Program-made: the position numbers and the translations under genes
Assembly: GCF_001426865.1 (NCBI RefSeq)
Contig: NZ_LMFO01000018.1
Location: forward strand, 1 to 64,000
DNA from: Paenibacillus sp. Root52
GTDB taxonomy: Bacteria > Bacillota > Bacilli > Paenibacillales > Paenibacillaceae
Direction of reading: 5' to 3'
DNA: 64,000 bases
Shown: positions 1 to 9,556 of the stretch, piece by piece
Layout of the letters: each line of letters opens with the position of its first letter
How positions within the stretch are numbered: position 1 is the first letter of the stretch
The notes under the pieces: model-generated
Told to the model about the DNA's origin: nothing
What the model saw: the letters and a program-made list of their open reading frames with translations, nothing else
Database searches by the model: none

Positions 1-96
1 GTTCCACACGTACCCATCCCGAACACGACCGTTAAGCCCTCTAGCGCCGATGGTACTTGGACCGCAGGGTCCTGGGAGAGTAGGACGCCGCCAAGC
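1..96 (+). rRNA. rrf: 5S ribosomal RNA (3' part, 5' end outside window)
   Basis: The window opens inside a 5S rRNA. The segment carries the conserved bacterial 5S blocks CCCATCCCGAACACG, AGCGCCGATGGTA and GAGAGTAGGACGCCGCCAAG, matching Bacillota 5S in order and spacing. About 20 bases of the 5' end lie outside. It is the last gene of an rRNA operon read left to right and is followed at once by a strong terminator. Confidence 0.95.
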
Positions 97-100
97 GAAG

Positions 101-137
101 AACCACTGCCGATGTTATTCGGTGGTGGTTTTTATTT
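101..137 (+). terminator. Terminator of the upstream rRNA operon
   Basis: A 12-bp stem (AACCACTGCCGA with TCGGTGGTGGTT, two G-U pairs) is followed by a T-rich tract about 5 bases after the 5S end. It is a classic intrinsic terminator. Confidence 0.9.
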
Positions 138-299
138 TTCTCGGAAGAACATCTTATTTTCTTAGTATTTACGTAATCAAGGGGGTGCTAAGGCACCTCT
201 TATTTGACTTTGCAGGGTTCCTCTGACACACTCATAGAGAATATATACATCACAGATCAGACCACACTGGGATGATTTCATCATTTTCTAGAGAACGGG

Positions 300-1487
300 G
301 TGCAGAATGAGATGGAATTTCGTAAATTAACAGCAGACGCTTTCGAAGAATGCATGGCTCTTTCTGAATATGCATTTCAATTTGTAATGAAAGAGGAGCA
401 AAGGGAGAAGCGCCAAAAACAGTTTGAAAAACACAATGTATGGGGAGTTTACGATGATGGCAGCCTAGGTGCCAAGCTCCACCTTATTCCTTTTCAAACG
501 TATATTCATGGTCGATCATTCGACATGGGTGGTATTGCAGGTGTAGCCACTTGGCCAGAGTACAGACGAAAGGGCTGGGTAGCTGGTCTTCTCAAACACA
601 CATTGGAAGAAATGAATCGCAACAAACAGAGCATTTCGTTTCTGCATCCGTTCGCGTTTGCCTTTTATCGGAAGTATGGATGGGAAACATACATTGAGTA
701 CAAAAAATATAAAGTGCCTACTTCGCATTTGCCTGCCAAAAAACAAACACCCGGAACGTTGCGCAGAGGCAATCCAGATCTGGATGTTTTAAAAAGTGTA
801 TATAATGCATATGCGGAGCGCTATAACGGAATGTTGGTCCGTGACGATGCGTGGTGGAAAGACTCGGTGCTTACGGAGGGAACCAGTCAGAAGGCCGTAT
901 ATTATGATGAAGCTGGGCAAGCCCAGGGATATATATTATACGAGGTCAAGGAGCGTAAATTCACGATCGATGAGATCATTCATCTGAATGAAGAAGCGAG
1001 ACAAGCCCTGTGGACTTTCATAGCCAATCATGATTCCATGATTGAAGAAGTTACATTACAAGCGCCAGCAAGTGACACCCTTGCTTTTCAATTGGATAAT
1101 CCACGGATTCAGCAAGAGATTATTCCTTATTTTATGGCTCGCATCGTGAGTGTGGAGCAATTTATTTCTCAATATCCGTTTGCCAGTCAGGATTCCCCAG
1201 TACAGATTGCTCTTCAGGTTAGGGATGCTCATGCACCTTGGAACGAAGGCATGTGGCAATTAAATGTTGCCATGAATGGAACGGCTTCAATCTGGAAGGC
1301 TTCCGAACCTGTTTCTGAGGAGCAGACAGTACAAATGGATATTCAATCCCTTACTGCTGTGCTGATGGGGTACCGAAGACCTGCTGAAATGGAAGAGATA
1401 GGAAGAATTAATGGACCTGCTGAGGCAATTAGTGCTTTGGAGAATGTAATTCCTGTCCGGGAAACGTATTTACTTGATTTCTTCTAA
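300..1487 (+). CDS. GNAT-family N-acetyltransferase, Eis-like
   Basis: This 395-residue protein has an N-terminal GNAT fold: the segment GGIAGVATWPEYRRKGWVAG (about residues 77-97) is the acetyl-CoA pyrophosphate-binding loop, and FAFYRKYGWE follows near residue 121. Its length and two-part build (GNAT domain, then a second GNAT-like and an SCP2-like C-terminal domain) match the Eis family, whose members acetylate amines such as aminoglycosides or polyamines; the substrate here cannot be read. The start may be GTG at 300 or ATG at 312, since neither has a clear SD. It stands alone between the rrn terminator and its own terminator, and I see no convincing promoter. Confidence 0.8.
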   Translation: MQNEMEFRKLTADAFEECMALSEYAFQFVMKEEQREKRQKQFEKHNVWGVYDDGSLGAKLHLIPFQTYIHGRSFDMGGIAGVATWPEYRRKGWVAGLLKHTLEEMNRNKQSISFLHPFAFAFYRKYGWETYIEYKKYKVPTSHLPAKKQTPGTLRRGNPDLDVLKSVYNAYAERYNGMLVRDDAWWKDSVLTEGTSQKAVYYDEAGQAQGYILYEVKERKFTIDEIIHLNEEARQALWTFIANHDSMIEEVTLQAPASDTLAFQLDNPRIQQEIIPYFMARIVSVEQFISQYPFASQDSPVQIALQVRDAHAPWNEGMWQLNVAMNGTASIWKASEPVSEEQTVQMDIQSLTAVLMGYRRPAEMEEIGRINGPAEAISALENVIPVRETYLLDFF

Positions 1488-1592
1488 AGGATTAGAGTGA
1501 TCAGGAAATTATAAGGATTAGTTTAATAGCAGCACTGATGGTTTTTAAAATCACCTGATATAGCACAAAGGCGTAACGGTAAGACAAATGGA

Positions 1593-1622
1593 CTTCTCCA
1601 GCCCTTTTGGAGAGGTTTTTTT
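1593..1622 (+). terminator. Terminator after the GNAT gene
   Basis: CTTCTCCA and TGGAGAGG form an 8-bp stem with one G-U pair and a 7-nt loop, followed by seven T. It separates the acetyltransferase from the ctsR promoter. Confidence 0.8.
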
Positions 1623-1674
1623 GTGTCCAAAGAATATTTCGTGTAAAATCGTAAAAAATGAATAGTGACCCCAC

Positions 1675-1702
1675 TTGGCAAACTCACAAAATATGCTATA
1701 AT
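1675..1702 (+). promoter_or_regulatory. Sigma-A promoter of the ctsR operon
   Basis: TTGGCA (1675-1680), a 16-bp spacer and a perfect TATAAT (1697-1702), with an upstream TG making it an extended -10. The transcript should begin near 1709, just at the CtsR box. Confidence 0.85.
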
Positions 1703-1710
1703 GTATATAA

Positions 1711-1727
1711 AGTCAAAGAAAGTCAAA
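1711..1727 (+). promoter_or_regulatory. CtsR operator
   Basis: AGTCAAAGAAAGTCAAA fits the CtsR box (RGTCAAANANRGTCAAA) at every position and covers the expected transcription start, so bound CtsR would block initiation. A 12-base reverse-complement copy of its second half lies at 1750-1761. The 1762-1971 leader that follows has no other feature I can name. Confidence 0.9.
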
Positions 1728-1971
1728 GTCAACTGAGATCATCTTTTCGTTTGACTTTCTTATGCCATCCGCTGAGTAGAGTGCGACTACACTTTTCTTT
1801 GCGGAACAAGCAGTATTAAAGGACCTTCGAGCGGCCTATACTCTCCCGGTAACACTTGTGCTATCCAGATTCGGTGTTTCACGGAATGGTTAAATGGGAT
1901 GAGAAGGTGCACTCTGTAGGGGCGTGTGGGTCCTTATTGACTTAACGTTTCAGACAGTGGAGGATGAGTGG

Positions 1972-2433
1972 ATGCGTAATATCTCTGATATTATCGAACA
2001 ATATCTGAAGAGTATTTTGCATGAAAGTCCCGAAGGCATGGTTGAAATTCAGCGTAATGATCTGGCAGACCAATTCTCATGCGTGCCTTCTCAGATTAAT
2101 TACGTCATTAGCACCCGATTTACCCTTGAGAAGGGTTATCTGGTAGAAAGCAAACGTGGTGGCGGTGGTTATGTACGTATTCAACGGATCGAACTACCTG
2201 CTCACTCGGCACTGCATAACCATTTGCATCATAGTATTGGAGATGAGATCGGGCAGACTGCTGCCGAAGGTCTGATCTACCAACTTGAGGAAGCGCGTTT
2301 CTTGAGCAAACGAGAGGCGGGGTTGATGCGGGCGGCTGTATCGAGAGAAATTATTTTGGTCAAACTTCCTTACCGGGATCAAATTCGTGCCAGAATGTTG
2401 AAGGCGATGTTAATATCTTTGCTCGGTAAATGA
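1972..2433 (+). CDS. ctsR: Transcriptional repressor CtsR of class III heat-shock genes
   Basis: CtsR represses clp and mcs genes at normal temperature. The 153-residue product starts MRNISDIIEQYLK, typical of CtsR. It has an N-terminal winged helix-turn-helix, with the glycine-rich wing at residues 63-66 (KRGGGGYVRI, 61-70), and a C-terminal dimerisation half. Arg62 lies in the wing, at the position McsB phosphorylates in the Geobacillus protein. ATG 1972 was chosen because GGAGG sits 8 bases upstream; an in-frame GTG at 1924 has no SD. It is first in its operon and autoregulated through the CtsR box. Confidence 0.97.
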   Translation: MRNISDIIEQYLKSILHESPEGMVEIQRNDLADQFSCVPSQINYVISTRFTLEKGYLVESKRGGGGYVRIQRIELPAHSALHNHLHHSIGDEIGQTAAEGLIYQLEEARFLSKREAGLMRAAVSREIILVKLPYRDQIRARMLKAMLISLLGK

Positions 2434-2462
2434 AAACTATCGGGATCAAAGGAGGTACATCA

Positions 2463-2987
2463 ATGCTTTGCCAAGAATGTAATAATCGTCCGGCTACACT
2501 TCATTTCACGAAGATCGTGAACGGAGAGAAGACGGAATTTCATATCTGCGAGTCGTGTGCTCGTGAAAAAGGGGAAATGATTCCCGGAACAGCAGGTGGA
2601 TTCTCCATTCATAACTTGTTGTCCGGTCTGCTCGATTTCGACCCATCTGGCAAAGGTGGATCCGCAGGAACACCACCTGCTCAATCCCTTCGATGTGAAG
2701 AATGTGGCATGACGTATTCCCAATTTAGCAAAATCGGCCGATTCGGCTGTAGCTCGTGTTATAAATATTTTGATAGCCGTTTAGACCCGTTGTTCAAAAG
2801 GGTACATGGCAGCACCTCCCACGTAGGTAAAGTACCTGCAAGGGCGGGTGGTCGTATCAAGGTCAAACGACAAATTGCAGATTTGAAACGTACTCTTCAA
2901 GAAAGTATCACGCAAGAAGAATTCGAAGAAGCTGCTCAGATTCGTGACCAGATCAGAGAACTTGAAAAGGAAATAGCTCAGGAGTAA
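2463..2987 (+). CDS. mcsA: McsA, zinc-binding activator of protein arginine kinase
   Basis: McsA activates McsB and helps deliver substrates to ClpCP. The 174-residue protein has four CxxC pairs, seen as C3/C6, C29/C32, C78/C81 and C96/C99, which form two zinc-binding modules. A C-terminal UVR-like coiled segment (about 137-172, with EEFEEAAQIRDQIRELE) follows. ATG 2463 is preceded by AAAGGAGGT at ideal spacing; the longer in-frame ATG at 2430 overlaps the end of ctsR and lacks an SD. The gene lies between ctsR and mcsB, as in Bacillus. Confidence 0.97.
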   Translation: MLCQECNNRPATLHFTKIVNGEKTEFHICESCAREKGEMIPGTAGGFSIHNLLSGLLDFDPSGKGGSAGTPPAQSLRCEECGMTYSQFSKIGRFGCSSCYKYFDSRLDPLFKRVHGSTSHVGKVPARAGGRIKVKRQIADLKRTLQESITQEEFEEAAQIRDQIRELEKEIAQE

Positions 2988-3015
2988 AGTTTGACATGAG
3001 TAGGAGGGATGCGTA

Positions 3016-4080
3016 ATGCCTAATCTGCCTTTTACAGAGAAGGCGCTCAGCGATTGGATGCGCAGTGATGCGGCTGATTCAGAGATCGTCATTAGCAGCC
3101 GTGTCCGGATCGCACGCAACCTACAGCATTATCCATTTCCGATGCTTGCATCCAATGAGCAATCGGAGGAAGTGCTGAATAAGCTGAGCGAAGTACTTCA
3201 ATACGACGATGTTCATGCTTTTGGAAATTTCCACACTTTGGATCTAATCGATATTGATGAACTCGACAAACGTGTGTTGGTGGAGAAACATCTGATTAGT
3301 CCCAGTCTTGCGAATGAATCCAAGAACGGCGCTGTCATTCTTAGTGAGGATGAATCCGTCAGTATCATGATTAATGAAGAGGATCATCTTCGGATCCAAT
3401 GCCTCTATCCGGGGTTCCAGGTGAAAGAAGCCTGGGAGAAAGCTTCTGCGATAGATGATGCTTTTGAAGCGCATGTGGATTATGCATTTGATGATCGTAG
3501 AGGATACCTGACCAGCTGTCCTACCAATGTCGGTACAGGTGTAAGGGCATCCGTAATGATGCATTTGCCGGCTCTGGTCATGACACAACAGATTGGACGT
3601 ATTCTAACGGCGGTTTCCCAGGTAGGGCTTACTGTCCGAGGGATTTACGGCGAAGGCAGCGAAGCAATGGGTAACCTGTTCCAGATCTCTAACCAGATTA
3701 CTCTAGGACAGACCGAGCAAGAAGTCATCGAAAATCTGCATAGTGTTGTTTTACAGATGATTGGACATGAACGTACGGCTCGAGAGCGACTGATTACAGA
3801 CTCAAGACTGCGTATTACGGACAGGGTTATGCGTTCTTATGGTATTCTGTCTCACGCTGCCATTGTGGACTCGAAGGAAGCTGCACAGCGACTCTCCGAT
3901 GTTCGTCTTGGTGTAGATCTAGGTCTGCTGGAAGGACTCACCATACCGGTGATGAACGAGCTGAACGTCATGACTCAGCCTGGTTTTTTGCAGAAAACGT
4001 TCGGGGAAGATATGCGTACAGATGAACGAGATATCTACCGTGCTCAGCTCATTCGGGATACGATCAACCCCGCAAAGTAA
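3016..4080 (+). CDS. mcsB: Protein arginine kinase McsB
   Basis: McsB phosphorylates arginine residues on proteins, marking them for ClpCP and inactivating CtsR. The 354-residue protein has the phosphagen-kinase fold: ISSRVRIARN near residue 26, the catalytic CPTNVGTG loop with Cys168, and RGIYGEGSEA near 208. The C-terminal motif RDIYRA (338-343) matches the RDxxRA phosphoarginine-binding motif of the allosteric site. The SD is AGGAGGG, and 28 bases separate it from mcsA. Length is normal and all key residues are present. Confidence 0.97.
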   Translation: MPNLPFTEKALSDWMRSDAADSEIVISSRVRIARNLQHYPFPMLASNEQSEEVLNKLSEVLQYDDVHAFGNFHTLDLIDIDELDKRVLVEKHLISPSLANESKNGAVILSEDESVSIMINEEDHLRIQCLYPGFQVKEAWEKASAIDDAFEAHVDYAFDDRRGYLTSCPTNVGTGVRASVMMHLPALVMTQQIGRILTAVSQVGLTVRGIYGEGSEAMGNLFQISNQITLGQTEQEVIENLHSVVLQMIGHERTARERLITDSRLRITDRVMRSYGILSHAAIVDSKEAAQRLSDVRLGVDLGLLEGLTIPVMNELNVMTQPGFLQKTFGEDMRTDERDIYRAQLIRDTINPAK

Positions 4081-4109
4081 GGTAGCTTTTCCAGAATTAT
4101 AAATGAGGT

Positions 4110-4139
4110 TTCACGCTGCAATTGCAGCTTTTATATAAT
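4110..4139 (+). promoter_or_regulatory. Possible internal clpC promoter with palindromic spacer
   Basis: TATAAT (4134-4139) lies 18 bp after a weak -35 TTCACG (4110-4115). A perfect 14-bp palindrome GCTGCAATTGCAGC (4115-4128) lies between them and is followed by TTTT. It could be a regulated internal promoter, or instead a weak terminator that trims read-through from mcsB. No CtsR box is nearby. Confidence 0.4.
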
Positions 4140-4308
4140 AAGGCAGATTTACATCAGGTCATTGCAACGAATCACAATAATTGATGTGAAATGCTTAATG
4201 ATTTTATTCGCAGCATGGCTGCAGACAACGTGTTATAAAGAATACGGTGGAGAGCTTGGTTCAGTTGCTCTAGCCCGTTTTATCCAAAACCATGGAGGTG
4301 CAGGAGAT

Positions 4309-6768
4309 ATGATGTTTGGAAGATTTACGGAACGTGCCCAAAAGGTACTCGCATTAGCGCAGGAAGAAGCTGTCCGTCTCGGTCATAATAACATCGGTAC
4401 TGAGCACATTTTGCTCGGCCTCATTCGTGAAGGCGAAGGTATTGCAGCCAAAGCGCTGATCGGCCTGGGACTCGGATTGGAAAAAATTCAGGATGAAGTA
4501 GAAACGCTGATTGGCCGTGGTCAGGAGCAACCTACTAACATTGCATATACGCCTCGTGCGAAGAAAGTAATTGAGCTATCTATGGATGAAGCCCGCAAAT
4601 TGGGACACACATATGTAGGAACAGAACACATCTTGCTTGGATTGATCCGTGAAGGTGAAGGTGTAGCAGCACGTGTACTTAATAACTTAGGTATTAGCTT
4701 GAACAAAGCTCGTCAGCAAGTGCTTCAATTGCTGGGTAGCAGCGAAGCGGTATCAAGTCATAACGGAACACCTGCTAATGTTAGCACACCGACTCTCGAC
4801 AGCCTGGCTCGTGATCTCACGGCCTATGCGAGGGAAAACAATCTTGACCCTGTGATCGGACGTAGCAAAGAGATTGAGCGAGTAATTCAAGTGCTGAGTC
4901 GTCGTACGAAGAACAATCCGGTATTGATTGGTGAACCAGGGGTAGGTAAGACAGCGATTGCTGAAGGGCTTGCCCAAAAAATCATTGCAAACGAGATTCC
5001 AGAAACATTGCGTGACAAACGTGTTATGACACTGGATATGGGTTCAGTTGTAGCGGGTACGAAATACCGTGGTGAATTCGAAGATCGTTTGAAAAAAATC
5101 ATGGATGAGATTCGCCAAGCAGGTAACATCGTCCTGTTTATCGATGAGTTGCATACTTTAATCGGTGCAGGTGGAGCAGAAGGTGCAATCGATGCTTCTA
5201 ACATTCTGAAGCCAGCTCTGGCTCGTGGAGAATTGCAGTGCATTGGTGCAACAACGCTGGATGAATATCGTAAATATATTGAAAAAGATGCAGCGCTTGA
5301 GCGTCGTTTCCAACCTATTACGGTGGATCAACCATCCCCAGAAGAAGCTGTTCAAATTTTGCACGGCTTGCGAGACCGTTATGAAGCCCATCACCGTGTG
5401 AAAATTACAGATGAAGCAATTGTACAGGCGGTTAAATTGTCTGATCGATATATTACTGACCGTTTCCTGCCGGACAAAGCGATCGACTTGATCGATGAAG
5501 CGGGTTCCAAAGTAAGATTGAACTCATATACAGTACCACCAAACTTGAAACAATTGGAGAGCCGTCTGGAGGATATCCGCAAGGAAAAAGATGCAGCGGT
5601 GCAAAGCCAAGAGTTCGAGAAGGCGGCAGCTCTGCGTGATACGGAACAAAAAATCCGTGAAGAGCTAGATGTAACGAAGAACCAATGGAAAGAAAAACAA
5701 GGTCGCACAGATTCTGAGGTAACACCTGAGGATATCGCACAAGTGGTAGCCAACTGGACTGGAATTCCGGTGAACAAGCTGAAAGAAGAAGAAACACAGC
5801 GCTTGATGAACCTGGAGCAAATTCTCCATGAACGTGTTATCGGTCAAGATGAAGCTGTGAAATCTGTCAGCCGTGCTGTACGCCGTGCTCGTGCTGGTCT
5901 GAAAGATCCGAAACGTCCAATGGGCTCATTTATCTTCCTCGGTCCTACTGGGGTTGGTAAAACCGAGCTGGCTCGTGCGCTGGCTGAAGCGATGTTTGGT
6001 GATGAGAATGCAGTAATCCGTATCGATATGTCTGAGTATGGTGAGAAACACTCCACTTCAAGATTGGTCGGAGCGCCTCCAGGATATGTCGGTTATGAAG
6101 AAGGCGGTCAGTTGACAGAGAAAGTTCGTCGCAAACCATACTCCGTAGTCCTCTTGGATGAAGTCGAAAAAGCACACCCAGAAGTGTTCAACATTCTGTT
6201 GCAAGTGCTTGAAGATGGTCGTCTGACAGATTCCAAAGGCCGCGTAGTTGACTTCCGTAACACATTGATCATTCTGACATCCAATGTGGGTGCAGAAGCG
6301 ATTAAACGTAACTCTACGCTCGGATTCACTGCTGTGGTAGATGCAGGAGCAGATTATGACAACATGAAGGGTAAAGTAATGGATGAGCTGAAGAAAAGCT
6401 TCCGTCCAGAATTCCTTAACCGGATTGATGAAATTATCGTCTTCCATTCTCTCGAAGAAAAACACATTGCTGAAATTGTTACACTGATGAGTGAAGAACT
6501 TCGGAAACGACTGCGTGAATACGAAGTCGACTTTGAGCTTACAGACAATGCGAAGGCATTCCTTGCCAAAGCGGGCTTTGATCCAGCTTATGGTGCACGT
6601 CCACTACGTCGGGCAATCCAGAAGCATATCGAAGACAAATTGTCAGAAGAGTTGCTCACAGGCAATGTGGTCAAAGGTGATTCCTTGCTCATTGATGAGG
6701 ATAATGGCGCCTTGTCTGTAACTAAAAAAGATATTGTTCCGTCCACGGAAGAGATCGAAACGAAGTAA
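4309..6768 (+). CDS. clpC: ATP-dependent Clp protease ATPase subunit ClpC
   Basis: ClpC is the AAA+ unfoldase that feeds phosphoarginine-marked and adaptor-bound proteins to ClpP. The 819-residue protein has two N-terminal Clp repeats (each with [15 protein letters not shown], about 30-45 and 104-119). The first ATPase domain has Walker A GEPGVGKT (208-215), and a UVR-like middle domain covers about 415-455. The second ATPase domain has Walker A GPTGVGKT (545-552). The ClpP-docking tripeptide LGF is at 671-673. ATG 4309 begins [13 protein letters not shown] as in Bacillus ClpC, with GGAGGTG upstream; the reading frame extends 49 codons further without family similarity. Confidence 0.97.
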   Translation: MMFGRFTERAQKVLALAQEEAVRLGHNNIGTEHILLGLIREGEGIAAKALIGLGLGLEKIQDEVETLIGRGQEQPTNIAYTPRAKKVIELSMDEARKLGHTYVGTEHILLGLIREGEGVAARVLNNLGISLNKARQQVLQLLGSSEAVSSHNGTPANVSTPTLDSLARDLTAYARENNLDPVIGRSKEIERVIQVLSRRTKNNPVLIGEPGVGKTAIAEGLAQKIIANEIPETLRDKRVMTLDMGSVVAGTKYRGEFEDRLKKIMDEIRQAGNIVLFIDELHTLIGAGGAEGAIDASNILKPALARGELQCIGATTLDEYRKYIEKDAALERRFQPITVDQPSPEEAVQILHGLRDRYEAHHRVKITDEAIVQAVKLSDRYITDRFLPDKAIDLIDEAGSKVRLNSYTVPPNLKQLESRLEDIRKEKDAAVQSQEFEKAAALRDTEQKIREELDVTKNQWKEKQGRTDSEVTPEDIAQVVANWTGIPVNKLKEEETQRLMNLEQILHERVIGQDEAVKSVSRAVRRARAGLKDPKRPMGSFIFLGPTGVGKTELARALAEAMFGDENAVIRIDMSEYGEKHSTSRLVGAPPGYVGYEEGGQLTEKVRRKPYSVVLLDEVEKAHPEVFNILLQVLEDGRLTDSKGRVVDFRNTLIILTSNVGAEAIKRNSTLGFTAVVDAGADYDNMKGKVMDELKKSFRPEFLNRIDEIIVFHSLEEKHIAEIVTLMSEELRKRLREYEVDFELTDNAKAFLAKAGFDPAYGARPLRRAIQKHIEDKLSEELLTGNVVKGDSLLIDEDNGALSVTKKDIVPSTEEIETK

Positions 6769-6810
6769 CCCAACCGGGATCATTCGTTAAGAAATTCGTG
6801 GGAATGACTA

Positions 6811-6846
6811 AAGACCTTTCTGGCCTATGCCAGAGAGGTCTTTTTT
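6811..6846 (+). terminator. Terminator of the ctsR operon
   Basis: A 14-bp stem (AAGACCTTTCTGGC with GCCAGAGAGGTCTT, one G-U) with loop CTAT and a T6 tract ends the operon. Confidence 0.92.
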
Positions 6847-7055
6847 GCAATCTGACCCATCTGGCTTCTTACCACTGATGAAGTGGCAATAGCAGGAGTA
6901 GAAGATTCAGGAACATGTGTAAAGTTTACGATAATCCTTTACGAAAAATCTCAAACAATGGTAAACTTTTATTAACCCTGCGCGTTAGGAAGTCGGGGCA
7001 AAATTCGTCGAATAATGCAAAATGCTGTTATAAAATAAATGGTAGGAGTGCTGAA

Positions 7056-8423
7056 GTGGCCAAAGTAAAAACCAAGTTTCAATGTACGGAATGCGGCTAT
7101 GAAGCCCCCAAATGGTATGGTAAGTGTCCAGGTTGTCAGTCATGGAATTCAATGATAGAAGAAACTGAAACGGTGGTCAAAACACAAGGGAGGAATTCTC
7201 CCCTATTTGACAGTAAAGATAAACCGCTTCCTATCATAGATATAGATAGCGGTCAGGAGCCGCGAGTGCAGACTGGAATCGGAGAACTGAACCGTGTATT
7301 GGGTGGCGGGATTGTTCCAGGTTCTCTCGTTCTGGTGGGCGGAGATCCGGGTATCGGAAAATCAACATTGATGTTGCAGACGTCTCATGCGTTGACACAT
7401 TCAGGTTTACGTGTGTTATATGTATCGGGCGAGGAATCGGTAAAACAAACCAAATTAAGAGCAGATCGTCTTGGCGCACTCTCTCCTGAGCTATATGTGC
7501 TGTGTGAAACCAATATGGAACGTGTTGAGGAAGCGGTGGAGCAGATCCAGCCGCATTTTCTTGTCATCGACTCGATTCAGACGGTATATTTGCCCGAAGT
7601 TACCAGTGCGCCGGGAAGTGTAGCCCAGGTAAGGGAATGTACATCAAGGTTCATGCGAATTGCCAAAGGTCGAGGCATTGCAACGGTTCTCGTAGGGCAT
7701 GTTACCAAGGAAGGTGCCATTGCTGGGCCACGTATGCTAGAACATATGGTGGATTGTGTGCTCTATTTTGAAGGGGAGCGTCATCATACGTATCGTCTAT
7801 TGCGGGCAGTGAAGAATCGTTTTGGTTCCACAAATGAGATCGGTATTTTTGAAATGGGTGAAGATGGGCTCCGTGAAGTCGGTAATCCATCAGAGCTCTT
7901 TCTGTCGGAACGTCCACTCGGCGTAGCTGGATCTACGGTTGTAGCGAGTATGGAAGGAACACGACCCTTACTCGTGGAGCTACAGGCATTAATCTCTGCC
8001 ACTCATTTCCCTTCTCCGCGTCGTATGGCGACAGGCATAGATCACCACCGGTTAAACTTGATCATCGCTGTATTGGAGAAACGGATGGGGATGTTTCTAC
8101 AAACCCAGGATGCCTATCTTAATGTAGCGGGGGGCGTACGCCTAGATGAACCTGCTGTGGATTTGGCAGTTGCAATTAGCATCGCTTCTAGTCTAAGAGA
8201 TGTACCAACCAAACCAGACGATGTCATATTTGGCGAAATTGGTTTGACGGGTGAAGTTCGAGCTGTATCACGAGCCGAACAACGTGTAAAGGAAGCCGAG
8301 AAGCTTGGCTTCAAACGAGTCATTTTACCAGAAAAAAGCTTAAAGGGCTGGAAACATCCTCGCGGGATACAACTGATCGGTGTAAATACCGTGGCAGATG
8401 CACTAGCGGTCGCTTTAGATTAG
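7056..8423 (+). CDS. radA: DNA repair protein RadA (Sms)
   Basis: RadA is a RecA-like, hexameric branch-migration helicase acting in recombination. The 455-residue product has a zinc finger (C10, C13, C24, C27), a Walker [11 protein letters not shown] at about 95-104, the RadA signature KNRFG at 253-257 and a C-terminal Lon-protease-like domain. GTG 7056 was chosen because TAGGAGTG precedes it and the protein then starts at the zinc finger; upstream in-frame codons from 6915 add only low-complexity sequence. A TG-extended TATAAA at 7029-7034 is a possible promoter with a weak -35. It heads the radA-disA pair. Confidence 0.96.
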   Translation: MAKVKTKFQCTECGYEAPKWYGKCPGCQSWNSMIEETETVVKTQGRNSPLFDSKDKPLPIIDIDSGQEPRVQTGIGELNRVLGGGIVPGSLVLVGGDPGIGKSTLMLQTSHALTHSGLRVLYVSGEESVKQTKLRADRLGALSPELYVLCETNMERVEEAVEQIQPHFLVIDSIQTVYLPEVTSAPGSVAQVRECTSRFMRIAKGRGIATVLVGHVTKEGAIAGPRMLEHMVDCVLYFEGERHHTYRLLRAVKNRFGSTNEIGIFEMGEDGLREVGNPSELFLSERPLGVAGSTVVASMEGTRPLLVELQALISATHFPSPRRMATGIDHHRLNLIIAVLEKRMGMFLQTQDAYLNVAGGVRLDEPAVDLAVAISIASSLRDVPTKPDDVIFGEIGLTGEVRAVSRAEQRVKEAEKLGFKRVILPEKSLKGWKHPRGIQLIGVNTVADALAVALD

Positions 8424-8436
8424 GGGGCATAACAAG

Positions 8437-9513
8437 ATGAAAGATTCGAGCCAACTGGATAATATGAATGAGTTGTTAAGGTTGATCGCACCAGGTACAC
8501 CTTTCCGCGAAGGTCTGGAGAACGTGCTGCGCGCCAAAACGGGGGCACTGCTTGTTGTAGGATACAGCCCTGAAGTGATGGAAGTGGTTGACGGGGGATT
8601 TTCAATTAATTGTGATTTCTCTCCGAACTACCTGTATGAACTTGCAAAAATGGATGGTGCCATCATTCTCAGTGAGGATCTGAAACGAATTTTATATGCG
8701 AATACTCAACTGATTCCAGATTCGTCCATATCTTCTTCGGAAACAGGGATTCGTCACCGTACAGCGGAGCGCGTAGCGAAGCAAACAGGCAAATTGGTGG
8801 TGTCCATCTCCCAACGTCGGAATATTATTACCCTGTATCAGGGAACACTCAGATATTCACTGAAAGAGATCGGTGTAATCTTGACCAAGGCCAATCAGGC
8901 TATTCAAACGTTGGAGAAATATAAAGCCGTTTTGACACAGTCTCTAACCAACCTCAGTGCTTCAGAATTTGAAGAACAGGTAACCATTCCTGAAGTCGTG
9001 AATGTTATTCAGCGGACAGAAATGGTGATGCGGATCAAAACAGAAATTAAACGATATATTCATGAATTAGGCAACGAAGGAAGACTGATCTCCATGCAAA
9101 TGGAAGAGCTAGTAGGTACAACGGAAGAAGAAGCATGGTTGCTCTACAAAGACTATGCACGCGACGATAGTGATGACAAGATTCGCGAAATTATTGTGGG
9201 TTTGAAGAGATTGTCGGATGATGAACTTCTTGATGCACATCATATTGTACGTTTGCTCGGATATCCTTCATCTGCAGCGACGTCTGAGGACTCGGTTGCT
9301 CCACGTGGATTCCGGGTATTAAATAAGATACCCCGTCTGCCCAATGTCATCATTCATAACCTGGTGGATCAATTTGAACAGTTGCCTCAAGTTATTATGG
9401 CAACCATTGAAGAGTTGGACGAAGTGGATGGAATCGGTGAAGTGCGTGCTCGCACAATCAAGGAAGGTTTGAAGCGACTACAGGAGCAAATGTTTATCGA
9501 CAGACAGATGTAA
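8437..9513 (+). CDS. disA: DNA integrity scanning diadenylate cyclase DisA
   Basis: DisA makes c-di-AMP from two ATP and stops synthesis on meeting branched DNA. The 358-residue protein has an N-terminal DAC domain with the catalytic DGA (73-75) and RHR (106-108) motifs, a helical spine, and a C-terminal helix-hairpin-helix DNA-binding domain ([19 protein letters not shown] near 325-343). It follows radA by 13 bases, the usual partner, since RadA is known to modulate DisA. The SD (AGGGGGC) is weak-to-moderate. Confidence 0.97.
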   Translation: MKDSSQLDNMNELLRLIAPGTPFREGLENVLRAKTGALLVVGYSPEVMEVVDGGFSINCDFSPNYLYELAKMDGAIILSEDLKRILYANTQLIPDSSISSSETGIRHRTAERVAKQTGKLVVSISQRRNIITLYQGTLRYSLKEIGVILTKANQAIQTLEKYKAVLTQSLTNLSASEFEEQVTIPEVVNVIQRTEMVMRIKTEIKRYIHELGNEGRLISMQMEELVGTTEEEAWLLYKDYARDDSDDKIREIIVGLKRLSDDELLDAHHIVRLLGYPSSAATSEDSVAPRGFRVLNKIPRLPNVIIHNLVDQFEQLPQVIMATIEELDEVDGIGEVRARTIKEGLKRLQEQMFIDRQM

Positions 9514-9556
9514 GAGTGTGCCTATAACGGCTTGAAGATGATGAGGTGAAACAACG

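Noticed and set aside
4162..4308. N-terminal extension of ClpC from an ATG at 4162
   Set aside because: No SD, no similarity to ClpC, and the [10 protein letters not shown] start with an SD at 4309 is the family start.
6910..6925. LexA/DinR-like box GGAACATGTGTAAA upstream of radA
   Set aside because: Only the left half (GAAC-N4-GT) fits; the right half fails, and the site lies about 130 bp upstream of the start.
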